NCBI GenBank assembly: GCA_963931925.1
Contig: OZ007580.1
Coordinates: 7,818,134-7,882,133 of the forward strand
Source: Onchidella celtica
Lineage: Eukaryota; Mollusca; Gastropoda; Systellommatophora; Onchidiidae
DNA length: 64,000 nt
Reading direction: 5' to 3'
Below the pieces are notes generated by a model. The model did not search any database, was not told the DNA's origin, and worked only from the letters and a program-made list of their open reading frames with translations. Below, piece by piece: positions 25,101 to 37,100 of this stretch. How positions within the stretch are numbered: the stretch's first letter is position 1; every line of letters starts with the position of its first letter. Position numbers and translations under genes: made by a program.

Positions 25101-28100
25101 AGGTTAGTGAGGCTCGCTCACATATCGTCGCTATGCTGCAAGACTCCGGTAACTAACATTTCGAAAATTTTACAGGAGAGTCAAAAAACTGATTTTCTTT
25201 GGAACGAAAAAAGTGATTTTGGCCAAAAATGTTAGTTACGGGAGTCTTGCACCATAGTGCCGATATAGGATGCATTTTAGATGTTCGAGAGCCACAAGGT
25301 TTATCAACAATATTTACACCCAAGTACGGTAGTATAAGTTCAAGTCAAGTTGGAAAATTAGCAAGGGAATGAGAAATAAGAATGAAGAAGAGTGGCAAAT
25401 TTAAAAAAACAAAACCCATCGTTCACTGTAATACTACACTGTCTTCGTTCGATTGGCCTGTGTGGGGTGTGATGAAATAACACGTGGCAATGACCGTGCC
25501 TGAGTTACAGAGATGGTAATGCTTGCCGAATTTAAAATTTGTGAAACCTTACATTCGTGTAAAATCCCCCTTCTCCCCTTTTCCCCAACCAAACGAGCTT
25601 CATAATTTTGGTGCCGTATATAATTTCTGGCATTACACACGAACATTTAAGGTGGTCGTCAGATTATGCATTCCACAATCTCAATAAATTTTAAGACGTG
25701 CACAGAATCAACTCGGGGAGGGATGCTGGGCGACTAACGCACCAGTCTTTGTTTCAAAGCTTGAATCAAGGCCAGCCAAGCACGTATGGTTATAGTGTGC
25801 GTATCCCCTATTACTTGTGCTGAGCTTGGCTACCATCACACAAACGCAATACAGGTCATTGCGCGTCAAAAGTACCAATTTTTGCGTCTTAATGTTTTCA
25901 CCAGAAACACAAAATTTTAAGGACTTTTTAAGGCCATTTAAATCACAGGAGAATCCCAGGGCTATTCCAGAGCTAATCCTCTCATTTCCGGGGCTTTTAC
26001 CAAAATTTGTAAATTCCAGTGCTTTTTGAGAGGTCCCTGGAATTCCAGGATTGCGCGGGAACCCTGATAATGGGCAAACGGAATGGCTGTGCTCTAAATG
26101 ATTAACTCGTCCCGGCCTGCTTTTTTTAATGCATAAACATCGCAGCCTGGTTTTTTAATGTTTTTCTAAAGCCCATGTAGGCAACTCGAATCAAGCAGTT
26201 TGAATGTCCTTTTGAAAAACAGACCAGACAATACTCGGAAACAAAAAAAGGAACAAGAACAACTTTAGTACTTGTTTTTTTTTCAACTAAGTCTACAACT
26301 GGATCTAAATTTTCATTGCTGCCAAAATTTTCTATCCATATTTTTTTTATAGATAAAGCCTTGGCTAGATTTACTTAAAAAAATTTTCTGGCATGTCTTG
26401 TATTGTTAGCAAAAGGTTAACAGATGTTCAGTCTGCTAGAAGGCCTCATTGGCATGCTGTGAACAATTAATGAACTTCCTTATTAGTTTACTTGGAAGAT
26501 AGCTTTTCATCCGAGGTGAACTCACTTGGAATTCTGTAACTTTAGTAGTGACTGTTCAGTCAGGCCCGAGTTTTTTGTGAGCCTGGCCAAACTGTTTCTC
26601 AAGCAAATGAGCTGATTCCGGCATGCCTTAGGGGAAAAATATGGGAGGTATCAATAAAATTTGTATATCCTAGACATGTGTGTGATCAGTCCATTGTGGA
26701 AGTTAGGCTTTCCCATAACATACCTGGTATCAAGCCAGAGTGAGTTAAAATAACTTGATCAAAGTGCTGAAGTTAGCAACCTTCCTCTTTCTAGTTGAAT
26801 GCCATAGAGACTGACACAGAAATAGGCAGCTCAAGCCAGTCAACAGTACCAGATTTATTAGAATCTGCAACTTCTTTGTCAGATTCAGCCATTGGAATTC
26901 AGCAAGATGATTGTGGAACAGGTAAGAGAGGCCAAGGAAATAGCTTTTAACTATCCTGTTTATTGTGCCGCTAAAGCCTGAATATCTCAAGCACCTAACT
27001 GTTTGCCTTTTATATGTCTAATTTGCTGTTTAGATTTCTTGAGGCATGTCCAGGTAATTCAGAATGTTTTTTAAGTTGTAAAGGCTAATTAAATATTCAT
27101 ATATATATCACAAAAGCAAAGGTTTAGCTTAATGACTTTGTGTATGCTGACAAATTTGGTCTGTTCACAACAGATGCATACAGTAAGCATCATAAGAGAC
27201 CTATGTGCAGCAGTTTTGATACTTTTCATGTGCTTGTACCAGTAGCAGATAGTTGGCCACTGAAAAATGTGATTGGATTTTACATATTATTTTAAAATCT
27301 CACATTTTTCGTATTATCATGTGTGTGATTTCATGCGTTTAAGAAATTTTGTATTTTGTCTATTAGATCGCAATTTATGGAGTTGTTATTTTTTGTTTTT
27401 GAAGATTTACCCAGAATTCTATGTGTTTACATTTGAGAAATATTAAAGGAACACATAAATACAATCATCACTATAAAAACCTGTAGCATGTGAATACATT
27501 ATACAGTTAGCTAGAGGCGTCATGAATTTGTCATTGTTTTCCTGGAATATATAATTTTGTTGGAAAGACCTGCTGGTAGGGAATTTCAAACATTTTGATT
27601 TCTATTTCTCAGGTGGCAGTGATGGGGACTCGCTAGGTGATAATCTTATGTCTTCAGATCCCTCAGGTTTGGTTCGCAGCAGCAAACGTAAAAGGAAACA
27701 CCCATCAGGATTAGATGAGCCTTCTCAGGCTGCACCGGGCAGTTGGGTGAAAGCTGCAGCTAGGTATTGACAATTGTTCCTTCACAAATTATGTATATGC
27801 TACAGGAATGGACCCTGGAGGCTAACGGTTGCCATCTGCCATGAGAAAATGCAGTTTCATTTCGTTAGTTCTCTCATGTTTCTGCAAGTTGCAGCATCTG
27901 CTCTGTTGCCATTGAAACATTAGATTTTTCATTTATGTTCTCCATTATACAGTGGCGAATACAGAATGCAACAGACCCAAAACTTCGTGAGGAGCAAGCT
28001 GGTTTCAGGAGTAATCGATCAACCACCGACCAGATCGCCACGCTGAGAATCATAGTAGAGCAGTCGCTAGAGTGGAACTCCCAACTGATAGTGAACTTCC

Positions 28101-31100
28101 TTGACTACGAGAAGGCCTTTGATAGCATCGATAGAGAAACACTGTGGAGAATATTGAGACATTATGGAATCCCAGAGAAGATGGTGAACCTTATCAAGAG
28201 CATGTACGAGGGGACAAGTTGCAGAGTCGTACACGATGGCGAGCTTACTGACAGCTTTGATATCAAGACTGGTGTTAGGCAGGGTTGTTTGCTGTCCCCA
28301 TTTCTGTTTGTCCTGGTGATTGATTGGCTTATGAAAGAAACCACCAGTGGAGGAAGAAATGGCATACAATGGACCCCATGGACACAGCTGGACGATCTAG
28401 ATTTTGCAGATGACTTGGCACTATTGTCGCACACACACGACCAGATGCAAGCAAAGACTACAGCTCTAAACAAAATTTCAGAATCTATTGGATTGAGGAT
28501 ACATCCTGCGAAGTCGAAGGTCCTAAAAATTGTTGCACCCCCAAGCGCACAAGTCAGAGTAGGAGATCAACCACTGGAAGATGTAGAGTCCTTCTGCTAT
28601 CTTGGTAGTATCATTGACAATAAGGGAGGAACAGAGGCAGAAGTCAAAGCACGAATTGGAAAGGCACAGGCAGCTTTCACGTCCTTAAGCAAGATTTGGA
28701 GAACCAAGGATATATCTCTAAAAACAAAGCTGAGGATATTCAACTCGAACGTGAAGTCAGTCCTGTTGTATGGATGTGAGACTTGGAATGCGTCCCAGGC
28801 CTGCATAAAGAGAATCCAAGTTTTCATCAACAGATGTTTGAGGAAGCTACTTAAGATCAGATGGACAGACAAGGTCAGCAATGAAATTGTATGGAAAAGA
28901 ACAAGACAGAGCCCAGTCAGAGAGGAAATTGGTAGGAGGCGATGGAGATGGATCGGCCACACTCTCAGGAGGCCAGGAAACAGCATCACGAAGAAGGTAT
29001 TGGATTGGAATCCCCAGGGCAAGAGATCAAGAGGAAGGCCGCGCGGAACGTGGAGAAGAGCCAGAGAAAATGATGTGCAACGAAGCGGAAAGACTTGGAA
29101 TAATGTAAAGAGACTGGCCCATGATAGAGAGGGATGGAAAGTGTTTGTTGGTGGCCTATACCCTGATCCAGGGTGAGAAAGGCAATGATGATGATGATTA
29201 TACAGTGGAGCCGGCATAATGCGAAGTCGTCGGGAAATTGGTTACACTTTGATTTACTAGAGTTCGATTTACCTTGAGCCGAGAAATAACCACTTTTATA
29301 CTGGTTGCCCCATACCATACACAACATCCCTTCCTGCAGAGGACCCCTCCCCCACACACACACACACACATGCACAAAACCGCAAAGGCACCTGTATGAG
29401 ATCTTTTGATTATTTTTTTCTTTAGAAGTGACTGTACCATGGCAGTAAATCAAGAAAACAGCGCTGAATGCCCTATTAGGCCTAGTAATTCTGGTCAGCA
29501 GACTCTGTTGGCTGTCTTTATCTCGGCCGCATGTATTGTATGTGACGTCATCAATTGATAAAGACATTCTCTCATGTATTATGTTCCAAATGCCAGATTG
29601 TAGGCCTACTGCCTTATCCCACCTTGATATCAGTGGTGTGGAATTACCAATGCAGTGTAACAGTGCAGTACTACAACTAGTCACCCCTTCCCATCGGGTG
29701 TAGTTTGGTGAATGTGTAAACACTGCAGCGAGGTATATGCAGTACTGAAGTGCTAAGAACCTCGTGTAGGTGAGGTCTTTGTTCCTCCAGGGCCTTACCA
29801 TAATATTTAAGTTTAATATAGTCATGTGATGCTGCATTCTACTGTGTGTTAATCTTATGCCGTAAATGGTGTGTTGGCTGTACCTGTTGTGGTTACATCA
29901 GCAATCGATAAATTTACTGGTCATAATGCGAGCACCATCTCACGTACGCGTTGTTGGCTGATATCACTGGTCATTGGGGCAGAATGAAGCTGCGAGCAGG
30001 CGCCCCACCCGTAACACTCCGCAGCATATTTCTCGCTTGGTCGGACAGACACTTGAGAGGAAGACTCTACAGCCTACCCATTGCATCATTTTCGGCACTT
30101 CTACCCTCCCCCTCTATTGCTGTTAAGAGTAAAGAATTATTGAATAGGCCTGTGTCAGCATGTTTTTGAAAATTGGTTTTTACGCCGTTGGTAATCAGAA
30201 GTTACATTGAGGATGAGTGCGCTTGATCAGTTCGATTTATCAGAATTTAAGCGCTTTGAACTCGAATTAGCAGTAATGTTTAATGGAGATAAAGAAGAAA
30301 AAAACCTCATTTCAATATCACCTCGATTTAGCAGAAATTTGAATTATCAAAGTTCAGTTTACATGGATTCATTGTATGTTACAAATACTATAACAAATTG
30401 ATGTAGTAGTCGGAGTAGGAATAAGAATACATCATCATTTAAAAATCACAATGCTAATATTGCATCATGAAGAATATTAGGATTGGTGGGAGATCAAGCC
30501 CGAGAATTTGGGACTGTCTACCAAAAATGGAAATGATAAATTATGTGTCTTCAGCAACAGACCACAAGAAATTGCCATGAATGATAATGGGCTCAGACAT
30601 GGTTGTTTTATTTTGTACAAGCATAATCACCCGTTCAATGAACGGAAAGAAAATAAAATGATAATACATGAGTAAAAATCATGTGACTCACAATGGCTCA
30701 TTTTGCTGAAATTATTTCCCCTTAATCCGATAGGGGGCGCGCAATAACTGGAGGTAAACAAACAGCAGCCGATCCCGGAAGTGACCGCTTGATTTGCCCT
30801 ATACTGATGCTCCATGAAGTGACGGCTGCGCATAATAAACTGTAGTTTTCTCTCCAAAATGCCAGATTATTGCATTGTTCCCTTTTGCAAAAATCACGGT
30901 GGTTATCGGCACTGCCGCTATCCGTTCTTATTCCTCTGTAGCTCAGCACCAAAATAAAATAACTTAAAATGCCACATACCAAAAATACCATTGAAAATAA
31001 CACCTCTTTCAAATGTTATTTTTCAATTCCATGAAATTACTGTTATAACTTTAATATTATGAGCCCAAAGTAGTCACTATCGGACATTTTAACGGCCAAA

Positions 31101-34100
31101 ATCGCTAATCTGCGGGATCTGAGTAACACCCATATATCGTTTCAAGATGGATCTGATCACACAGACTCAAAATTACAATTTACTGATATTTGGATTACAT
31201 TGAATAACTAACCTTTATTTTGGTATATTTTTGCCTGGGCTACGGAAAGTCATTTGTTGTATGTGTATGTCGATTTTATGTTTGTATGGAGTTTTAAAAT
31301 TTGCGAAAGTACGCATTTTTTGCTCCTAAATTAAGCTTCAATATGGCTGTTGATTTTGAAAAACCATTTCGTTTATCCTTCTGTGGATAGGCCTTCGAAT
31401 AACCAACACAATGATGTGCTTGTTACTTCTGCAAGTCCATCTGTTGATTTTTTTATGATGACAGTGAAAACTGATAAATTTTGACATTTTTGTCTTCCTT
31501 GTCAAAAAGTGAAATTTGATGTGGGGGCATTTTTGATTCAAATAAAAGACCACTTATTAATAATTTAAACCCTTGAAAAAATTTGGGCTTGTTGTCTGAA
31601 TTAAATAGAATGTGTTTACAATTTGGTATGTTTGCAGTGATAACGCACCGGTGGTGTTTCATGAAAATTCAGATGATCCTAACTTTGCCAAATATTGAGA
31701 TACAGAGACAAATTTGGTATCAAAATTCTCAGGAAAGTGAGTTCTTTCAATTGGAAAACTTAATTTACGTGTCTATACAGCGACTTTCCAAAATCAGTTT
31801 TGAGTACCTACTTTTAATCTCAATCCCTGCCTGGTTTCAGATTTCCCACCTAATTTGTTTGTATTGCTTCTGTCAGTAAATATGTTTCGTTAATATCAAT
31901 ATCACTTTAAGTAATTGGTTAACGTTTAAGTCGGATCAATCATACAAATCACAACATAAAACAAGTTTTTATATAGTAAACACTAAGAAAACACACCCAC
32001 TGTTCACTGGAGTATAATTTATTTCACAGCCAATCAGGATTAGAGCACATAGAAAGGCGACAGGTTATCGGGGAATTGCAAGCATAAAAAAGAAATTTTT
32101 TTGAAAAAGTATTTCAGTTTCAGTACGTAGGGCTACAACTCCGACTTTACAATCAAGAAATCACTTTGCATGGGAATATGATCCATAAGCTCATTTAATG
32201 AGATGATGGCTGATACCTAAAATCACATGATAAACACATTTTTTAAAATAAAGCTATGCACGGTGTATACAGCAGTTTGCATCATAAGGCAAGAAAAGAC
32301 CATAGCTGCACCTAATGTTGATCAAATCATGCTCAAGAATCCAAACAGATTTAAATAAATCCTTCTTGCAACGTTCGCCATATTGATAACATCGAGTCGG
32401 ATAAAGCGAAAGTGCTTGAAAGTACCTCCACTTGTGGAGCGCCACCTATATTATTACGGCCCTTTGTGTTTGAGCAAAATGAGCCATTCACATGAATTAA
32501 AATGGTAATCCCAATAGATCTGATAACAATAACATCTCTGGAGAATAGTCCATTACAAAACTTTCGGGTTCACAATGTTTCTAGATTGCTTATCAGGTGC
32601 TAAGATAACTGTTGAATTTCTGTTTCCTGTTCGTGAAGAGCTACATACACCATTCCATGCTTAAAAACAGGACGGCGTAAATCCTTAGAGCCCTTAAGAT
32701 TCTGGTATGAATCAGCCCTTAGCCTTGATTGCTCTCATCTTATAAGCTGCAGTCTCTCCGACTCATTCTCTAGATTGCTTATCAGGTGCTAAGATAACTG
32801 TTGAATTTCTCTTTCCTGTTCGTGAAGAGTGTCACAAATCCCAGACTGGGAGATGTAATAAATTATAACAAGACAACAATCACGAACGAACACGTATAAC
32901 ACTTAACAGAACAACCCATCAGACTCACACATTTATTACACATAAAGATAAAGATAACAGTACAATTACATACATTATATTATTCTAATCAACTGCCGTC
33001 CAACGGCCTTCTTTCCCTCAAGCACTCTTCCTCGGGTCCACAACCCGCTAGTTACTTTTAAATACCCGTCGGCTTCAGCCTCTCCACTCAATGTCTTAAT
33101 AACACATTCCTATGGCAATAACACCTTAGCCTTCCAAAAGCACCTCAACATGTCCATAGCACGTTAATAGTTCCATTCACATTAGTATCTCAATGGCACA
33201 GTATATTAATATCACATGTAGTACATCTTAAGAGCACATTAACATTTCTATACACATCCCTGTCTGTGGCCAGACTACCACGACTCATGCGTTCCTCCTG
33301 TCCTGCTCGACAGCTTCACTCCACTGGCCTATGCGTAGCCTTCGGCCCTATGCTGACCTATCCCCTGTGCTGCTCGCTCACCGCGGGTGGCTTCTCGGCA
33401 AGACCCCGGCACCTACAAGAAGAACATTACATTGGTATAATACCATACCATTTCTAACCACTTCACTCCTCATTACAAACCATGAAGCGTACACACAATA
33501 GTCCACCTTTCACTCACCACACATCTTACGGTAACACACCTCCACCGTACCACACAGCACTCACTCTCGCTACGAATCCATGAACCTAACTTACATCTAT
33601 CGCTCATGGCGCACATTTCTATACACAGTAATCACTGACTTCCACATTCCTCACATATACTTATTTACATCATGGTCATAGGCGAATATAATACATCAAT
33701 CATCATAATTATAAATCATAGTTCAACCTACCAGTCATCACTGGAAAACACACAACAATCTCCCGACTGCCTCTGATCTCACGTCTGTCCCCTGGGACTC
33801 CTTAACTTGCAGTGATTGTCAGTACAGCGCTCTCGCCTCATGCCGACCCCCCAACTCACAACATTCCACGCTTTAACGTTAACTAACAGACCTCAATATA
33901 GGTGAGCAGCCTCACTATCCCGTGAGTCAATCCCTCACTTCCATGCCCCCGTAATCCTTGAATTTCGCTCACTCCACTCGTGTCAAAGAGCTACATACAC
34001 CATTCCATGCTTAAAAACAGGACGGCGTAAATCCTTAGAGCCCTTAAGATTCTGGTATGAATCAGCCCTTAGCCTTGATTGCTCTCATCTTATAAGCTGC

Positions 34101-37100
34101 AGTCTCTCCGACTCATTCTTGGCATAGGCGTTGACCATGAAGTGCTGAAAAAGCCGACGCGCTTGGAGAGTATAATTTCCATGCCGGGTGAAAAACTCAA
34201 AGCAATAGGACTGATTCTGTGTCTGTTTGTAATTAAATTTTAATTACAGATCCCAGCCATCTGTTCCTTTAGGGAAAAGTATTGGGTACTGAAGAGCATC
34301 ATAGGCTCTGTGTAGCTCACAGATCCTCTGCACATTATTATCTCTCTGGTGTAAGACAATATCATGGTGTCCAACAGGATTATTATGCATTAAAATAACA
34401 ATTTCTGGAGCTCCCTGTGCATCGTATCGCCTACTGTGTTCCTTAGCAGGACGTGCATCCTCTGTAATGACAATTTTGAAATTTGGGAACTGACTACGCC
34501 TAGCAAACTCATACGCTGACTTTAGTTCATGGACATACTTATTATGATCTTGCAATACTGTTTGAACCAATAAAACTACAGCTTCACACAGAGGACTGTC
34601 CAAAACAGACATTTGTCTACGAAGTTGATCCATCTCAAAATCCATGTAATTCGCAAAAACTTAGGCGGCTCCTGTGTCAAAGGCTCCAATGGTCCCACCA
34701 AGTGACATACTTGACCCTGAATGTAACAATTAGGATTCCATCCATCCACACGAATCATCTTACATCCAAACAAAGTCAATTGAAAGGCACAATTGTAATG
34801 TCTGATATAAGAAACTTTTCGATTCTTCAGAATCACCACATTATAGTCGCTTGAATTCCGGAGGTAGTTCAGGTTACGGCTGCAATTTAATTTTACCATC
34901 GTTGCAACACATTGCTGCTGTCTCTGTGGCATGACAAGATGGGCATTGCAGAGAAAGATTTCCTACGGCTATGGTCACCAAACAACTTTCCGGAGAATAA
35001 TTTAAGGCCTTTGGTAAAGTATTGTGTAGTTCAGCTGGATATAGGTGGTGCAAGATCTGGCACAGGCAGATCTGCAGGCTGAGGAGGGGCAGGAACAGCA
35101 ACAGGCATGGGAGGACCTGCAGATGCATGTGATGCAGACACAGCCGGATCTTCATTCTCAAGGGTGGCATTACTTCTTAAGCGACGGGGTCGCTTAGCAT
35201 TGAGAGTTAAACGACCCATCGTGGACTTTCATTTGCGAGGCATCTGATGAAAAAAAAAAAGAATAAATAGTTGATGGAAATATGTAACGTTTTGAGTAGA
35301 AAAATGAATTAGGGGCCTCAGTGTAAAATACATGCCCCCCCCCCCCCCCCTGCAATTTCTATTTAGATGCAAAAATCAATGAAAAACTGTACCAATTGGA
35401 TCTAGATTGAGAGTAACACCCAGATCTAGATATAGTTAGACCTTTCTTGGATCTGTCAGCATTGATTTATAATGGTGTTCGTGATTCCCAACTACTCGCT
35501 GACTAAAATAAAAAAATTTAAAAACAAAAAAAAAAAAAACTCTAAAAAGCATTGATAATGGTGATTTTGACTCCTAAGTAGGCCTACCTGGTCAGTTTAC
35601 CCAAAAAATTTTCAGAGGTGTTCTTGACATGCCGAATTGATTTTCACGAATAACACTAACAGCTAGGCCCTATTTCCAACGAATAAGTTATTGTCCTAAA
35701 TTTCTTTCATTCTAATCTAGAATCTAGATCTAGATATACAGTAAAAAACAGAATGGGCTAATCAATCTGTGGCTGTCCCTCTGTAGAATGCTAAATTGTA
35801 CACTTTAGAGTAATTTAGACCCAGAATCTAGATCTAGATATCTAGATCTAAAAAGTGTAACTGTAAGCTTTGATCTCGCATTTGTAGATGTATGTCAAAT
35901 TAAGGGATCTTCCTGGACGCAGAGCGAGTAAATCCAGCTAGATCTAGATTTAGCTGTAGTGTAAGTAAGCTTATATAGAGCTCAAACACAAAGATAAGCA
36001 AGATCTCGATAATGTATTTGTTATTTTGTAAGTAAGTCGTGAAAAATCAGTGATGCTTACCTTGACCAAGGCATGTACTTCAACTCTTCAAGCCAATATG
36101 TGCGTGCAACTGAATCCGTCACAATTGAAATCAATGTCAGAGGTGGAGAATTTGTGGAGAGAGTAGAGCTCAAGATCTAGTCTAGATGTGTAATGCAGCT
36201 TGGCCAAAACGTGTTCTTCAAGTCACCATGTGCGTGCAAATGAATCCTTCACATTTGAATTGTAGTTGTAGAGATATTGGGCGGTCTCGGTGCCGGATTG
36301 GTTTCACGATACCGTAATAGGGTATTGTGCCGGATCGGTTTCAAACGATACTTCCTTTCAAACAGATGATCTAAGCATAGGAAAAAAAACTCGATCCCCG
36401 ATACTTTTTAGGACATGAACGATGCTGTCAGGATGACGCCAAGATGGAGAATGAAAATTAGAACTGTTGACAGCACGATGAAACAATGCATTTTCTATAA
36501 ATTCAAGAACAAAACCAATCAAAATAATGAAAAGTTCCGTGCACCCTCCAGGGTATTTGAAATGTACATGCAAAATTTGGTTACTGTAGGTGGCCTAATA
36601 AAAAAGCCTTTTGCGTTCAAAGGTGGAGAAAGTGCGTAATATATAATTAGATGAATGTAGCAGTTCATAACCACCACAGATAAATCTACAGGAAGTTCAT
36701 TTTTCATTGAAATGGTTACACTAAGACTTATCGGAGATTGATCTTTACAACCTGGCATCAATTTTTTGAAACAAAAAGTTTATATTATTTAACCTTTGAA
36801 TTACCGTGTGAAATTCATGTTTATTGTTGTTCTCCGCAGCTTGCTAATGAAAGTTGCCAGGTTCAAGGGTTCGCCAAGAGACAGAAATGAAATCCCAGCA
36901 GCAGAGTGGTTTACATTTCCAGGTAAATAATAAAACTTTGTAAAAGTAATAGAAATTTTAAACAGCAAACACTTCTTTAATATATTGTTAACTAGTATAT
37001 GGCAATACAAAACAAATACTAAACATGAACATCAGTTAGTAAACATGATGGAAGTAATTGTAACTGAAGTTGGAGTTAGAGAAGTATGCAGACTAATAGG

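Larger units (their letters stand above)
27949..30374. mobile_element. Tigger-type MITE split by a LINE
   Basis: The element begins with TA then CAGTGG (27949-27954), is interrupted by a LINE, and resumes at 29203-30374 (CAGTGGAGCCGGCATAATG ... ACATGGATTCATTG, then TA). The ends and the TA target duplication match the Tc1/mariner-Tigger group. Homologous ends occur at 38486, 42411, 49386 and 61788. The interior is non-coding and includes a CA microsatellite near 29346-29372. About 1.17 kb without the insertion. Confidence 0.8.

Noticed and set aside
28597..29217. 206-codon open frame on the minus strand
   Set aside because: It is the antisense of the LINE reverse transcriptase, which has clear catalytic motifs on the plus strand.
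28986..29837. 283-codon open frame on the minus strand across the LINE/MITE border
   Set aside because: It spans two unrelated mobile elements and shows no protein-family signature; chance open frame.
35031..35219. Small proline-rich host gene (MGRLTLNAKRPRRLRSN)
   Set aside because: It runs through frame breaks into Helitron motifs and fits the N-terminal region of that element.
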